Positions 8,243 through 18,500 of a DNA stretch of 64,000 nt are shown in pieces; position 1 is the stretch's first letter; each line of letters starts with the position of its first letter. Origin of the DNA: Cloacibacterium sp. TD35 (GTDB taxonomy: Bacteria > Bacteroidota > Bacteroidia > Flavobacteriales > Weeksellaceae); contig NZ_CP104850.1 of NCBI RefSeq assembly GCF_028864635.1, positions 2,531,288 through 2,595,287 on the forward strand, read 5' to 3'. A model generated the notes under the pieces. The model was not told the origin of the DNA, searched no databases, and saw only the letters and a program-made list of their open reading frames with translations. Both the position numbers and the translations under genes were made by a program.

Positions 8243-10411
8243 TTATAAATCTTTATAGAGTGAAAACACGAATTGATGAACATAATCAGACTTATCATTA
8301 CATAAAAACTCTTCAATAATAATTTCTTTTTCATTTTTAACGGATGAAAAAAACATTTGAACTAAATCGAAGTTTTGTAAATTAACTACCAAAGTATTAT
8401 CTCCTTTTACCCATTGAATCCATTGTGGAATTTGTTTTAATTTTCTCCACGCTTCAATTTTTTGAAACAAGTGTTCTATATTTTCAGATAGAATAATTGA
8501 ATTAAAAATTTTAATTTGCTCCGAATTAATTTTCCATTGAGCTTTTGAAAGGATTATATTTTCATATTCAACTCTTGGCAAGAAATCATAAATTTGAGAT
8601 AATCCACCCCAATCAAAAAACAAACTTGCTCTAATTTTTTGATTACTATAGTCACACAAAAAATGGTAAATAGGCAAAGAGTTATTAGAATAGTTGTGAG
8701 CATTAGTCAAATGAGGAATAACTTCTTTATTGTGTTTTTTTGATCTTAAAAATAACTTATCATTCTTTATTGAAAGATACAAATCATCTACTGATATTTG
8801 ATTTTCTTTCTCTAAAGTAGAATTAGCTAAATAGGGAATTTCATAATTTCGTAATTGAGGTCTCCTTATCACGTTTCCAATTCTTGATTCTGGAAGATGT
8901 ATGATTTCAGCTAAAATTTTTTCTGGATTTAATTCTTGTTCTTTATCCGAAATTTGTATTACAAAATCTTTTATTGTTGACTTTTCTGAACAAAATCTTC
9001 CAAGTAACCTTCCTGCATTTCCACTAATATTGTTAATGTATAATTTTTCTTGTTGATTATCAAAAACTATTTCTCCAATTAACGATAAAGTATACGACAA
9101 ATCATTCCAATTTTCTTCAAAATCATTAAAATCATCTTCTGATAATTTTATGACATAATCATTATTCCAATTGGCATTTTGTAATTTTTGATTCAAAACA
9201 ATATGAATTGGATTCAATTTTATTTGAAGTTCTTTTTTTTGTTTAGAAGAAGCTAAGACTATATCTTCTAAATACGGATGAACTCCTTTTGTTGGAATAT
9301 TTTGTAAATAGTCTATCCCAATTTCAGAATCTAAAGCATAGGAAAGGGAAACCTCTTCATTTTCAAATCTTTCGTAAAATGCTTCTTTAAATTTTTCTAA
9401 AACAGTTTCTCTATTTAAGATAGTAATCTTATTTAAAAATGAAATCCCCTTTTTTAGTTGTCTTTTCCATTCATATGATAATTTTATTTTGCTATCATAA
9501 TATAAATCCGTCTGAAAGAGATACTTTTTATCATATTCTAAATTGAGATTATTAATAAGTTCTTCAATTTCAGCATACATGTTTTCTGAATTTCCAAAAT
9601 TTAAATCGAGCTGCTGCATTTTAATTTTTATGGCAACCAAAAGGTCTCTTTCTTCGTTAGCTCCAATTCTTTCTAAAATTGAAATGATTGAATCTAAAAA
9701 ATTATTTCCTGCTACATTTGGTTCTAGTTCACTTACCAAAACCTGATTTTCTATGAGTTCATTGATAAATTCTCTAGCTTCTTCTAAAGATATCTCTTCA
9801 TTAGTAAGTACTGATGACAGCTCATCAATTGTTTTACCTTCTTTAGAAACAAGTAATATTTGTTCTAACTCTTCAGAAAGAGGAGCAGAAGAAATTATGT
9901 AATCTCTTTTTCCCTCTTTATTTTCATATTCTACAAAACGGATTTTATTTTTCCCAATTTTATAAATGCTATTATTGGGAAAGTATAAAATGTTATTTTT
10001 AATATGAGGTACTGAATTAAGATGCTTTGATAGTTCAACCAAAAAATGCATATCTAGCTTGGTATCTCTCAATCTTTCATTCTCTGAAAACGATTTAGGA
10101 AAATGATCTTTTTTATCAAATTTACTTAAGCTTACTCCAGCAAATAATCCAAATGGGGTATAACGTGTACTAGCTCTATTGTAATATTTTAAAAGCGAGA
10201 TTTTAGACTTTTCACTAATTTTACTCTTAGTCTCATTATACAAAGAAAGAGAAGCTAAATAAATGGCTTCTCTGAACAGACTGTCTGCGAAAACTTCTAG
10301 TTCTTCATGGTTTATTTTTTTGCTTGAAAAAATAGTTTCAAATTTTTTGTAAGGTAATATTGGTGTTCTGACAATATAATTGTCAAAAAATTGAAAAGGA
10401 AAGCGTGACAT
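8243..10411 (-). CDS. Lantibiotic dehydratase large subunit (LanB paralogue)
   Basis: A 722-aa LanB glutamylation-domain protein, paralogue of 182-2425. Shared landmarks are YIVRTPILPYKKF, TRYTPFGLFAGVSLS, TKLDMHFLVEL, NAGRLLGRFCSE, IIHLPESRIGNVI and LTNAHNYSNNSLPIYHFL. Its start codon shares one base with the stop of the upstream peptidase gene (TAATG), indicating translational coupling. The likely substrate is the Thr-rich, Cys-free peptide at 12697-12891. The expected reaction is tRNA-dependent glutamylation of Thr/Ser before elimination by the neighbouring SpaB_C protein. Confidence 0.93.
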   Translation of the reverse strand: MSRFPFQFFDNYIVRTPILPYKKFETIFSSKKINHEELEVFADSLFREAIYLASLSLYNETKSKISEKSKISLLKYYNRASTRYTPFGLFAGVSLSKFDKKDHFPKSFSENERLRDTKLDMHFLVELSKHLNSVPHIKNNILYFPNNSIYKIGKNKIRFVEYENKEGKRDYIISSAPLSEELEQILLVSKEGKTIDELSSVLTNEEISLEEAREFINELIENQVLVSELEPNVAGNNFLDSIISILERIGANEERDLLVAIKIKMQQLDLNFGNSENMYAEIEELINNLNLEYDKKYLFQTDLYYDSKIKLSYEWKRQLKKGISFLNKITILNRETVLEKFKEAFYERFENEEVSLSYALDSEIGIDYLQNIPTKGVHPYLEDIVLASSKQKKELQIKLNPIHIVLNQKLQNANWNNDYVIKLSEDDFNDFEENWNDLSYTLSLIGEIVFDNQQEKLYINNISGNAGRLLGRFCSEKSTIKDFVIQISDKEQELNPEKILAEIIHLPESRIGNVIRRPQLRNYEIPYLANSTLEKENQISVDDLYLSIKNDKLFLRSKKHNKEVIPHLTNAHNYSNNSLPIYHFLCDYSNQKIRASLFFDWGGLSQIYDFLPRVEYENIILSKAQWKINSEQIKIFNSIILSENIEHLFQKIEAWRKLKQIPQWIQWVKGDNTLVVNLQNFDLVQMFFSSVKNEKEIIIEEFLCNDKSDYVHQFVFSLYKDL

Positions 10412-12639
10412 TAATTTTTTGAAATTGGGATTTTTATAAAACTATTATTGTAAAATTTTATCTCTAATGGTTCCTCTGCATCTTTTATTGTCTCTTCACT
10501 AACATCTTTTCCTGTTCCATAATTTATTTGCATAAATGGACTTTTAACTATTCCCAAAACCAAAACTATTTTACTTCCTTTCTCTAATTTTTTACTAACA
10601 AATTCGTTGTTTGTGAGAGCCATAACTGTTTCTTTATTTTCACGAAGTAATTTTCTTTTCTCAGGATTTTTGGCATAACTCGCCCTTCCATAGTAGGTAG
10701 ATAATAAAAAATATTTACCTTCTTTGTTTTGCTCATACACTTTCATATATAAATCAACATCTTTTTTATTTACTGAAAATTTTAGATTTCCTTCGAAATT
10801 TCCTGTAAATTCAACTGGCTTTTCAAATGTTTTTGATGAAAAAGTAATTGCATCTGACTTGTGAATTATAGTATCTAGTACATTATTTGTCTGTTTGATC
10901 AGTTCATCACCATCGGAACGGTTTTTAAAATCAATGATAACTGATGAAAAATCTTTTTTTTGCCTCTTTTCTAGAGTAAGTTCATTTGAGGATTGAATAT
11001 AAAATTTCAACGTTTTCTTTTCAAAATTATTAATACTATTTGTACTTTTCCATTCATTTGTACCCATTACTTGATAATTGATTTTATCCTTAAGAAATAA
11101 TGGCTTTTTCTTGTTTTTTAAAATGTAATCAAACCACTCAAAGCTAATTTTTTGTATATCAATATTTGCTATTGAATCAATTATATAACCTTTTAATTCA
11201 TTCTTAATATATCCTTGAGCGCCAGAATGATCATATGGTCCAATTATAACATAATGATTTGCGTTTTTTTTGTATTTTAAGTGATTTTTGTAATAATATA
11301 GTGCACCTAATTGGTCAGAATCATAATATCCTGTAATAGTCAAAATAGGAATATTTATTTTATGAAATTCTTTTTTATATGGAGCCAATTTTTTCCAATA
11401 ATGATCAAATGATGGATGTTCTAACCAATGCTGAAATATTTCATTCTTTTTACCTGTAATAGAATCTAATTTATTAAATGCTTCTCCACTCTCATACCAT
11501 TTTTTATATATAGAATTCCACTTATCTTCATCGTTAAAGCTAGAGTCAAGCATTTTATTATTAGTAACATAGTTTAGCCAACGAAGAGAATAAGATGAAA
11601 ATATGTTGTTATTCATAGGAAAATCCATTGTCCCAATTCCTACTGAGGCCTGTGGAATTATCGTTTTAAGAGCTGGATGAATTTTTTTGGTTGCTGCCCA
11701 TTGACTAAATCCTAAATAACTGCCTCCGTACATACCAACTTTTCCATTACTCCATGGCTGTTTTACAATCCAATCAATAACGTTATTTAGGTCTTCTGCT
11801 TCATGTTCAAAAGGTTGAACTTTGCCTGAACTATTATATTTACCTCTAGGATATACATAAATTGAGTTATACCCATAACTCGCCATTTCTTTTTGGTCAT
11901 TTATATCATCTAAACTTGGGTATATTGTATTCACTAAAATAGTAGCTTCAGGATATCTAATCTTTTTGTTTAAAACTACCCTTACACTTACTTTATTATT
12001 TATCAAAATACTATCTTTTATATCATAATTTAAGAAATCCAATTCTTTTAGATATTTATTAGCGTAATTAAAAGAACTATTAGAAACCATAAATGAGGTA
12101 TAGTTTCTACATAGTAATAGAGCTTTTTTTATATCAACACTATCCTTGTTTTCTAAATCATTTTTTATTGAAGATATAATATCTTTTTTGGTTTTTTCAA
12201 TATCTACATTAAAATATCTAGGAAGTAATATTCTTGATTTAATGGATAAACTTTCGTATTTTTTTAAAAATTCAACTTTGTAACTATCTTCAAAATTTTT
12301 CTTACTGTTTATATTATATAAAGTTTTAATGTATATTTCATATTGACTTCCCATCGCCTGTGCTATACTAGGGTTGCTTTTCATATAAACACTTCTAACA
12401 GAATCTATTTGAGACAAAGCTTTATCATAATTTTTATTAATAATATTTAACCTAAAAAGATTGTCATATTTAACCGCCTTGTTTTTTTCAGCATACTTTT
12501 TTTGAATTTCATAACTAATGTAATTCATTAACGGATCTAAATCTTCAAATTTATATGAACTAGGTTGTTTTACAGGAATCTTTTGACAAAAAATTCCTGT
12601 AAAAATTAAGGCAAATAATATTATGAGTATTTTTTTCAT
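10411..12639 (-). CDS. Exported X-Pro dipeptidyl-peptidase S15/CocE-type hydrolase
   Basis: A 742-aa alpha/beta hydrolase with a signal peptide (MKKILIILFALIFTGIFCQK). The S15/CocE core shows the nucleophile elbow GGSYLGFSQW (Ser ~307), an acid in GYYDSDQLG (Asp ~440) and the histidine in GPYDHSG (His ~471). The C-terminal part (from about residue 575) fits the jelly-roll domain of this family. About 250 residues precede the catalytic core. It lies between the precursor and lanB. Working outside the cytoplasm, it could trim the exported peptide or degrade it as self-protection; both roles are inferred. Confidence 0.88.
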   Translation of the reverse strand: MKKILIILFALIFTGIFCQKIPVKQPSSYKFEDLDPLMNYISYEIQKKYAEKNKAVKYDNLFRLNIINKNYDKALSQIDSVRSVYMKSNPSIAQAMGSQYEIYIKTLYNINSKKNFEDSYKVEFLKKYESLSIKSRILLPRYFNVDIEKTKKDIISSIKNDLENKDSVDIKKALLLCRNYTSFMVSNSSFNYANKYLKELDFLNYDIKDSILINNKVSVRVVLNKKIRYPEATILVNTIYPSLDDINDQKEMASYGYNSIYVYPRGKYNSSGKVQPFEHEAEDLNNVIDWIVKQPWSNGKVGMYGGSYLGFSQWAATKKIHPALKTIIPQASVGIGTMDFPMNNNIFSSYSLRWLNYVTNNKMLDSSFNDEDKWNSIYKKWYESGEAFNKLDSITGKKNEIFQHWLEHPSFDHYWKKLAPYKKEFHKINIPILTITGYYDSDQLGALYYYKNHLKYKKNANHYVIIGPYDHSGAQGYIKNELKGYIIDSIANIDIQKISFEWFDYILKNKKKPLFLKDKINYQVMGTNEWKSTNSINNFEKKTLKFYIQSSNELTLEKRQKKDFSSVIIDFKNRSDGDELIKQTNNVLDTIIHKSDAITFSSKTFEKPVEFTGNFEGNLKFSVNKKDVDLYMKVYEQNKEGKYFLLSTYYGRASYAKNPEKRKLLRENKETVMALTNNEFVSKKLEKGSKIVLVLGIVKSPFMQINYGTGKDVSEETIKDAEEPLEIKFYNNSFIKIPISKN

Positions 12640-12648
12640 AAAATAAAA

Positions 12649-12675
12649 AATCAGTAATTTTCAAAATTACTGATT
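12649..12675 (-). terminator. Intergenic terminator/attenuator after the Thr-rich precursor
   Basis: A perfect 12-bp inverted repeat (AATCAGTAATTT at 12649-12660 against 12664-12675, 3-nt loop) is followed on the minus strand by a T-rich tract before the peptidase ATG. Placed between a RiPP precursor and its enzyme genes, such a hairpin would favour precursor over enzyme transcript. Confidence 0.65.
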
Positions 12676-12696
12676 AAATATTAATAACAATTAGAT

Positions 12697-12891
12697 TTAA
12701 TTAGTTAGCGTTAACACATCTTTCGTAGTAGTTGTATTGTCTGTTTTATCTTTAATTGTATCATTGTCTCCTGTAGCTCCAGTTCCTCCTCCTTCACTAC
12801 CTCCTTTAATAGAATTCAATCCTGTTTTTATTTTAGTGATTTGAAGTTTGTTTAATGATAATTTTTTTTCTGTTGTTTTCTCCTTTTTCAT
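12697..12891 (-). CDS. Cys-free, Thr-rich lanthipeptide-type precursor
   Basis: A 64-aa peptide from MKKEKTTEKKLSLNKLQI; a longer upstream frame is rejected because the leader motif begins here. The leader (KKLSLNKLQITKIKTGLNSI, then KGG) follows the same class I pattern as the Cys-rich precursors. The core is SEGGGTGATGDNDTIKDKT, then DNTTTTKDVLTLTN. It has many Thr and no Cys, so thioether rings are impossible within the peptide. It opens an operon with an S15 peptidase and a split LanB but no LanC. The product could be a dehydrobutyrine-containing linear peptide or carry some other modification. Confidence 0.8.
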   Translation of the reverse strand: MKKEKTTEKKLSLNKLQITKIKTGLNSIKGGSEGGGTGATGDNDTIKDKTDNTTTTKDVLTLTN

Positions 12892-12950
12892 TTTATATCG
12901 TTTTAAATTGAGGCTACAAAGGAAAGCTATAAGTATGTGATTGTAAATAT

Positions 12951-12984
12951 TTACATGTCGAAATTTATCAATTTCGACATGTAA
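12951..12984. promoter_or_regulatory. Long palindrome upstream of the Thr-rich precursor (operator copy B)
   Basis: A perfect 15-bp inverted repeat (TTACATGTCGAAATT and its complement, separated by TATC) lies 60 bp upstream of the precursor ATG and 16 bp after the regulator's stop. It contains the fullest version of the AATTTATCAATTTCG motif also seen at 7346 and 14863. No T-run follows the hairpin, which favours an operator over a terminator. Confidence 0.6.
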
Positions 12985-13000
12985 AATGGAATACAAAAAG

Positions 13001-14746
13001 TTAGTTATTTAACGTTTTATTTTCTTCATTTAAAAGTTTTATAAAATAAGAGGGTAGAGTTCCAGTTATTTTTTTAAAAGCATTAGTGAAAGATTCAGAA
13101 TTATTGAAACCAATATCTTCAGAAATCGCAGCAATTGTATATTTTCTTATTTTTTCATTTGATTTAAGTTCAGAAATTATATAGTTAATTCTAAGCTCAT
13201 TTATGTATTGTGAAAAGTTTTTTCCTTTTAATTCATTAATTAACTTTGAAAGGTAATCTCTATTGGTGTCTAACTCTTTAGACAGTGTATCTAATGTGAT
13301 ATTTTTTCTTAAAAAATCTTTATTTTTTTCAAACAACTCTATTTTATTGATAATAAGTTGAAATTTCGGATTAGAAGATATACTTTTTTTGTTATCTACA
13401 TCATCTTGCTTATTAGTGTTTGAGAGAATATTTTCATTTTCTTTAGAGGAACTTTTCCTATTTTCATTTTTTTCCAATAAAAGTTTTGCTTGCTTCTTAT
13501 AGGTTTTTATTTTTTGTCTATATTTTTTTATGATGTAAATGAATAGTGCAGAAGTTATCAATAAAAAAATAATCAACCAAGAGAAAATTGAATTCTTGCT
13601 ATTCAAATTTTTAATTAGTCCCTCCTTTTCTTTTATTAGTAAAGGAGTATCATACTTTTTAAATATTTCTTTGGAAAGATTTTTTTGAGTTTCAGCAATT
13701 ATACTATCACTATAAATTAATTTGTCAATAAATTTTAATTGATTATTCAAATCTCCTTTTTTCTTGTAATAATCAATTATGATTTCGTAACCATCTCTCT
13801 TAATTGGTTCGAAATTCTTATTTGCAAAAGAAATTGAATCTGATTTAATAAAATATGTTATTGCCTCTTTTTCCATATGAGATTCATACTTTACTCTCCC
13901 AATAAAATAATATAAAATTCCAAGATTTGTATAGTCCTTGTTTTTTCTTAATGAAGCTTCAACTGATTCCAAATATCCTAGAGATAAAGATAATTTTTTT
14001 AAATAAAAATAGTTGATTCCCTTAAGCATTATCAAGTAATAATAATTGGAATAGTTTTTATATTTTTTACATTCTTTTATTCCTAAATCTGCAAATTCAT
14101 TACTTTTTTGATAGTTTTTACATTTAGCATAAATATTGGATAACGAAAAAATAGAAGAGAGATAGTCTTTTTCATTTTTATTATTTGAATTTATCTTATT
14201 TTTTTCGTATAAATAATATTCAATGAAAAGAGGTAATGCTTCTTTGTATTCTTCTGTTGCTGTTTTTAAGATGGCAATTAATTTTTTTATGTAATAAAAT
14301 TGTTCTTGGTTTTCATTTTGGTTCAATTTTAAGGCTATTGCATATTGTTCTAAAGCACTTTTATAGTTTCCCTCATTATTATATAAAATTCCTTTAATAA
14401 TATAAGCTTTAGATGGATAATCTTTATAAATTTTATTTTTCACTAATGCTATTAAGGAATCTGCATAAGGATGTCCGTTTTCACCTTTCAAATTTTTTAT
14501 TCGTGCAATATTGTAGTAACCATCATAAATTAAATTCTTCTCATTTTCAATTTTTCCTTTATGCAAAATAATATTAGCATAAAATTCGGCTTTTTCATTG
14601 TCAATTTGAAAGACCTGATTATATGCATTTTCAATATAATTTATGTTTTTATTTTTTAAAGAATCTGGAATTTTAAATCCGTTTATACTTTGAGAAATAA
14701 ATAAAACAGGATAAATAATATACAGAAATAAATAAATTTTCTTCAT
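13001..14746 (-). CDS. Membrane-bound TPR/AraC-type transcriptional regulator
   Basis: A 581-aa regulator typical of Flavobacteriia. It has an N-terminal signal sequence (MKKIYLFLYIIYPVLFISQS), a periplasmic array of TPR-like helices (about 60-370), one transmembrane helix (FSWLIIFLLITSALFIYII, about 393-411) and a C-terminal AraC HTH domain (about 470-575, ending AFKKITGTLPSYFIKLL). This layout fits a sensor of an extracytoplasmic peptide that binds DNA while membrane-anchored. It sits directly upstream of the Thr-rich precursor operon and is a paralogue of the protein at 35353-37086. Motif copies at 14863, 12951 and 7346 are candidate binding sites. Confidence 0.88.
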   Translation of the reverse strand: MKKIYLFLYIIYPVLFISQSINGFKIPDSLKNKNINYIENAYNQVFQIDNEKAEFYANIILHKGKIENEKNLIYDGYYNIARIKNLKGENGHPYADSLIALVKNKIYKDYPSKAYIIKGILYNNEGNYKSALEQYAIALKLNQNENQEQFYYIKKLIAILKTATEEYKEALPLFIEYYLYEKNKINSNNKNEKDYLSSIFSLSNIYAKCKNYQKSNEFADLGIKECKKYKNYSNYYYLIMLKGINYFYLKKLSLSLGYLESVEASLRKNKDYTNLGILYYFIGRVKYESHMEKEAITYFIKSDSISFANKNFEPIKRDGYEIIIDYYKKKGDLNNQLKFIDKLIYSDSIIAETQKNLSKEIFKKYDTPLLIKEKEGLIKNLNSKNSIFSWLIIFLLITSALFIYIIKKYRQKIKTYKKQAKLLLEKNENRKSSSKENENILSNTNKQDDVDNKKSISSNPKFQLIINKIELFEKNKDFLRKNITLDTLSKELDTNRDYLSKLINELKGKNFSQYINELRINYIISELKSNEKIRKYTIAAISEDIGFNNSESFTNAFKKITGTLPSYFIKLLNEENKTLNN

Positions 14747-14862
14747 AATTCTAATTAACGTACAAATTTATAAAATATTAATGTTATATAAGAAAATAGC
14801 ACTATCACTTGATTATGAATAAAATTACAGAAACTCATATTTATAAAAGTTATTTAATAATG

Positions 14863-14884
14863 GTCGATATTTATCAATTTTGGC
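14863..14884. promoter_or_regulatory. Operator-like motif copy C in the divergent spacer
   Basis: The plus strand carries GTCGATATTTATCAATTTTG, matching the palindrome at 12957-12978 with three mismatches over 22 bp. It lies 117 bp upstream of the TPR/AraC regulator gene and in the same spacer as the plus-strand toxin locus. The spacer (14747-15149) is otherwise AT-rich; no convincing TTTG/TAnnTTTG pair is seen in it. Confidence 0.5.
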
Positions 14885-15149
14885 TGTCTTTGTTTGTGTC
14901 TTATCAAAAACCAATTGATATTTGTTAATCAAAAATTTATTTTAAATAACATCACAATTCGAAATCAACATGTATTAATAACTTATCGTAATTCAGCTAA
15001 TTAAAAATCAATCAAGATTACAAGTCTAGTTTGCGAAGATTTATTTTTTCTTTCGTGACTTCGAAATACGCTACCCTACAATTACATTATTTTTTCTTGA
15101 AAGAACCCTTCAAATTACTTAATACTATCATAATTTATATAAAAACAAA

Positions 15150-15590
15150 ATGAAAAAAACAATCTTATTTTCTTTTTTTTTAGTATTTCTGTTTACAGGA
15201 TACTTTAGGTCACAAGTTATTTTTAATTATGACGATGCAGGCAACCAAATCTATAGAGGTACCACTTCTGGCACAGGCAGAATGGTAAGTAATACAGAGA
15301 GCACTTCTACTCCTACACTAGCCGACCAAGTAGCAAATAAAATACAAGCAGCTCCAGTTCCGGTAAAAACTTCTCTTAATATAATTTGGGAAAAAGATAT
15401 TAAAGACTATATCGTTAAGATTGATCTTTTAGCCTATAACTCATTCCAAATTATGGAGAGTATTGATATCATATCACAAAAGGGAAATTCTTATGTTTTT
15501 AATATGAATAATTATCCATATGGTGTTTATTATTTGAGATTCTATTTATCAGATGGAAGCGTTTACAATAGAACAATAACCAAGAACTAG
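15150..15590 (+). CDS. Small secreted protein with YD-like start and T9SS-type sorting tail
   Basis: A 146-aa protein with a signal peptide (MKKTILFSFFLVFLFTGYFR). The mature N-terminus FNYDDAGNQIYRG mimics an RHS/YD repeat. The last ~75 residues, ending YPYGVYYLRFYLSDGSVYN then RTITKN, resemble a type IX secretion system type A sorting domain. It lies 9 bp upstream of the large RHS gene and is clearly co-transcribed. The RHS protein has no such tail, so this small protein may help its export or surface placement; that is inferred from arrangement. Family call is moderate. Confidence 0.7.
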   Translation: MKKTILFSFFLVFLFTGYFRSQVIFNYDDAGNQIYRGTTSGTGRMVSNTESTSTPTLADQVANKIQAAPVPVKTSLNIIWEKDIKDYIVKIDLLAYNSFQIMESIDIISQKGNSYVFNMNNYPYGVYYLRFYLSDGSVYNRTITKN

Positions 15591-15599
15591 AAAAGTCAT

Positions 15600-18500
15600 A
15601 TGAAAAAATTATATCTACTATTGCTCTTAGGAATTTATAATTTTCTAATAGCTCAAACTAATTTTCACGATACCACAGGAAGCATAGAGGTAAATGGAGG
15701 TGGTCAACTTCAATATACTTTACCTATTGCTTTACCTCCAGGGGTGAAAAGTGTTGCTCCACAAGTAAATCTTGGCTATACAAGTGGTACAGGAAACGGA
15801 ATTGCTGGATATGGTTGGAATATTTCTGGAATCACAAGTATCACCAGAATGAGCAAAACTATTGAAAAAGATGGTGAAGTAAGAGGAATTCAACTTAACA
15901 ATTCTGACTTTTATAGTTTCAACGGGCAAAGATTAATTCTAAAATCTGGTAGTGGAACAAATGGAGGTAATGGTGCAGAATATGTAACTGAGAAATATTC
16001 TAACATAAAGATAAAATCATTAGGCGCAATTTCTGGGCAAGTTTGGCAAGGCCCTGAATATTGGGAAGTTACTTTTGAAGATGGTTCGCAAGCTTGGTAT
16101 GGTGCTACCACTACAGGAACAAGTAGTGCAAGAACACCTATTGAATACAATATTGTAAAATGGAAAGATGCACAAGGCAATTACATTACTTATAACTACA
16201 CCCAAGCTAATAATGTTGCAGTAATAAGCAGTATTCAATGGGGAGGAAATGAAACTATTAGCAAAGCTCATTTTAATCAGATTATTTTCAACTATGCAAC
16301 AAGAGATTTAAAAGAACAATCTTATGTAAATGGAGTAAGCTTTATCCAGGATAAAATTCTGTCTAATGTCGTAGTAAATGCAAATGGCTCGCAATTTAAA
16401 AAGTATCTCATTGAATATACGAAAGATCCTAATGGTAATCAATATCAGTTTGTAAATAAAATTACCGAATATAATGCCGCAAATGAAGCAGCAAATCCTG
16501 TAATTTTTGAACAGCAGAAAGATAAAAGCACTTCTACACTAGGAAATAATAATGCTTTTAACTTTGATGATGTTAAGTTGTCTGGTGATTTTGATGGAAA
16601 TGGAGCAATTGATAATATTGTTTATGCATATTCTAAGCAGATAACCTGTTATAGCCCTGCTCCAGGAGTTTGTTATTATAGTAGTGGTACTACAACCGTT
16701 TACCAACCAGGCTGCGGTAGCTGTGGTACTTCTGTAAACTATAGCGCTGCTGGTTATTATGTACAGATGGGTGGAACTTATTATTTGGGAACAACTGATA
16801 TTTTCAAAGATGCAACCGTTATTACCATAAAAGATACGCAAAATAAACTTCTTAATAACAAAGGATTTGCATATTATAAGATAGATCCTACGACTAAAAA
16901 CATTACGATTTATTATTATGCAATAGATTTATCGAAGAAGATTTCATCACAAAGTGATCTAGTAAATCCCCAAAATGCTTTACAATTAATATCCACCAAA
17001 GTAATTACGAAAGCAGAATATGATGAAACAAATCATATGAATGATGGTTCTTATATGTCTGATACTTTTACAAGCATTGGTAAATTATATGAATATGACG
17101 TAGAAGCAGATGGTGTTCCAGAATTATTATTATTAAAACAAAATACAACAACAGAAACAGTTTGTAATGATGGAGGTAGTGGACTTCAATTATATAAAAC
17201 TGCAAAAAGTAAACAAAAACTTAAAAGCAATGAATCTATAACCCAAAGAATAGCACCAGGAGGCGACTGTCAGTATTACGACTATAACTCCTATTATTAT
17301 ATTTTAATTAAGCAAGACAGTAGCTTTCCATATACACAAATGTATTCCAGCTCCAGTAAAGATGTATTAAAGGATGCTGTATATGGTGATTTTAATGGAG
17401 ATGGAATTGTTGACATTGGTAGTGTTTCTACTACAAGTTCTAAAACTCCATATAGTTATATCGTTAATGAGTGCCAATATGATTATTATGGTCAACAAGA
17501 TGTTTGTAATGATGTTACTTATACAGACCAGGTTCCCATAAATAATATAACAAATTACAATATTGTAAAGGATTCTTATGGAAATTATTCATTTTCTTCG
17601 ATTGCAAATTACCTGTTTGAGGGAAGTGATAGTGACTTACAAGTTGGTGATTTTAATGGAGACGGCAAGTCAGATTTATTTGCTAAAACTTCGGTAGGAG
17701 GTCATTATATAATTAATTTAAGTAAAGGAAATGGTTTTATTGCGTCAGAATACTTTAATCAATTTTATTCAACATACAATATTACTGGCTCTGATTATAG
17801 AAACTATAGTATAGCAAAAGCGGTTGATATTAATAATGATGGTAAAACAGATATTGTCAATTTTTCAACTTATTATAAAATTAATAAACCTACCAATTAT
17901 AGCTTGAGAGTAGATGAAGCAAGCGGTTATGACAATGGAAAAATATTATTTACTCCAAAAGAGACCATTAGTAATGGTAATGCGGGTAATTATATTTTTC
18001 AAGAAGTTTTAGGTAATTTTATATATAGACAATACAATACAAGATTCTTAATATATGGTAAGTCTCAATCTTCATCTCCAAGTCAATTCTGGGCATATGA
18101 CCATAAATCTGATATTCAAAGTAATAAAATCATAGGGATAAATCAAGGAGATTTAAAAACAGAAATTGCTTATTCTACATCAAGTTTTATTCCTGTAACC
18201 AATACTCTTACCTATCCTTACCTAGAAAGTTCTATACCTGAAAAATTTGTAGTAACTGGCTTAGGTCAAGTCCTCGCAACCAATTATGGAACTAATACTT
18301 ATAGATTTCAATCTTTCTTGTACAAAGGTTTTACCGCTCATCTACAAGGAAGAGGAGTTATTGGCTTCCGTCAAACAGCACGTTCTTCTTGGTATGCAAC
18401 TGGTTTTGAAAATACCATAGTGTGGTCAGGAACTGAAATAGATCCTCTAAATGAAGGATTGCCTATCAAAGAATGGTCTATCAAAACCAATGATGTTACC

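Noticed and set aside
15732..16841. Several open frames on the minus strand within the RHS gene
   Set aside because: They are antisense shadows of a long repetitive coding region, have unusual composition and no start context or family match.
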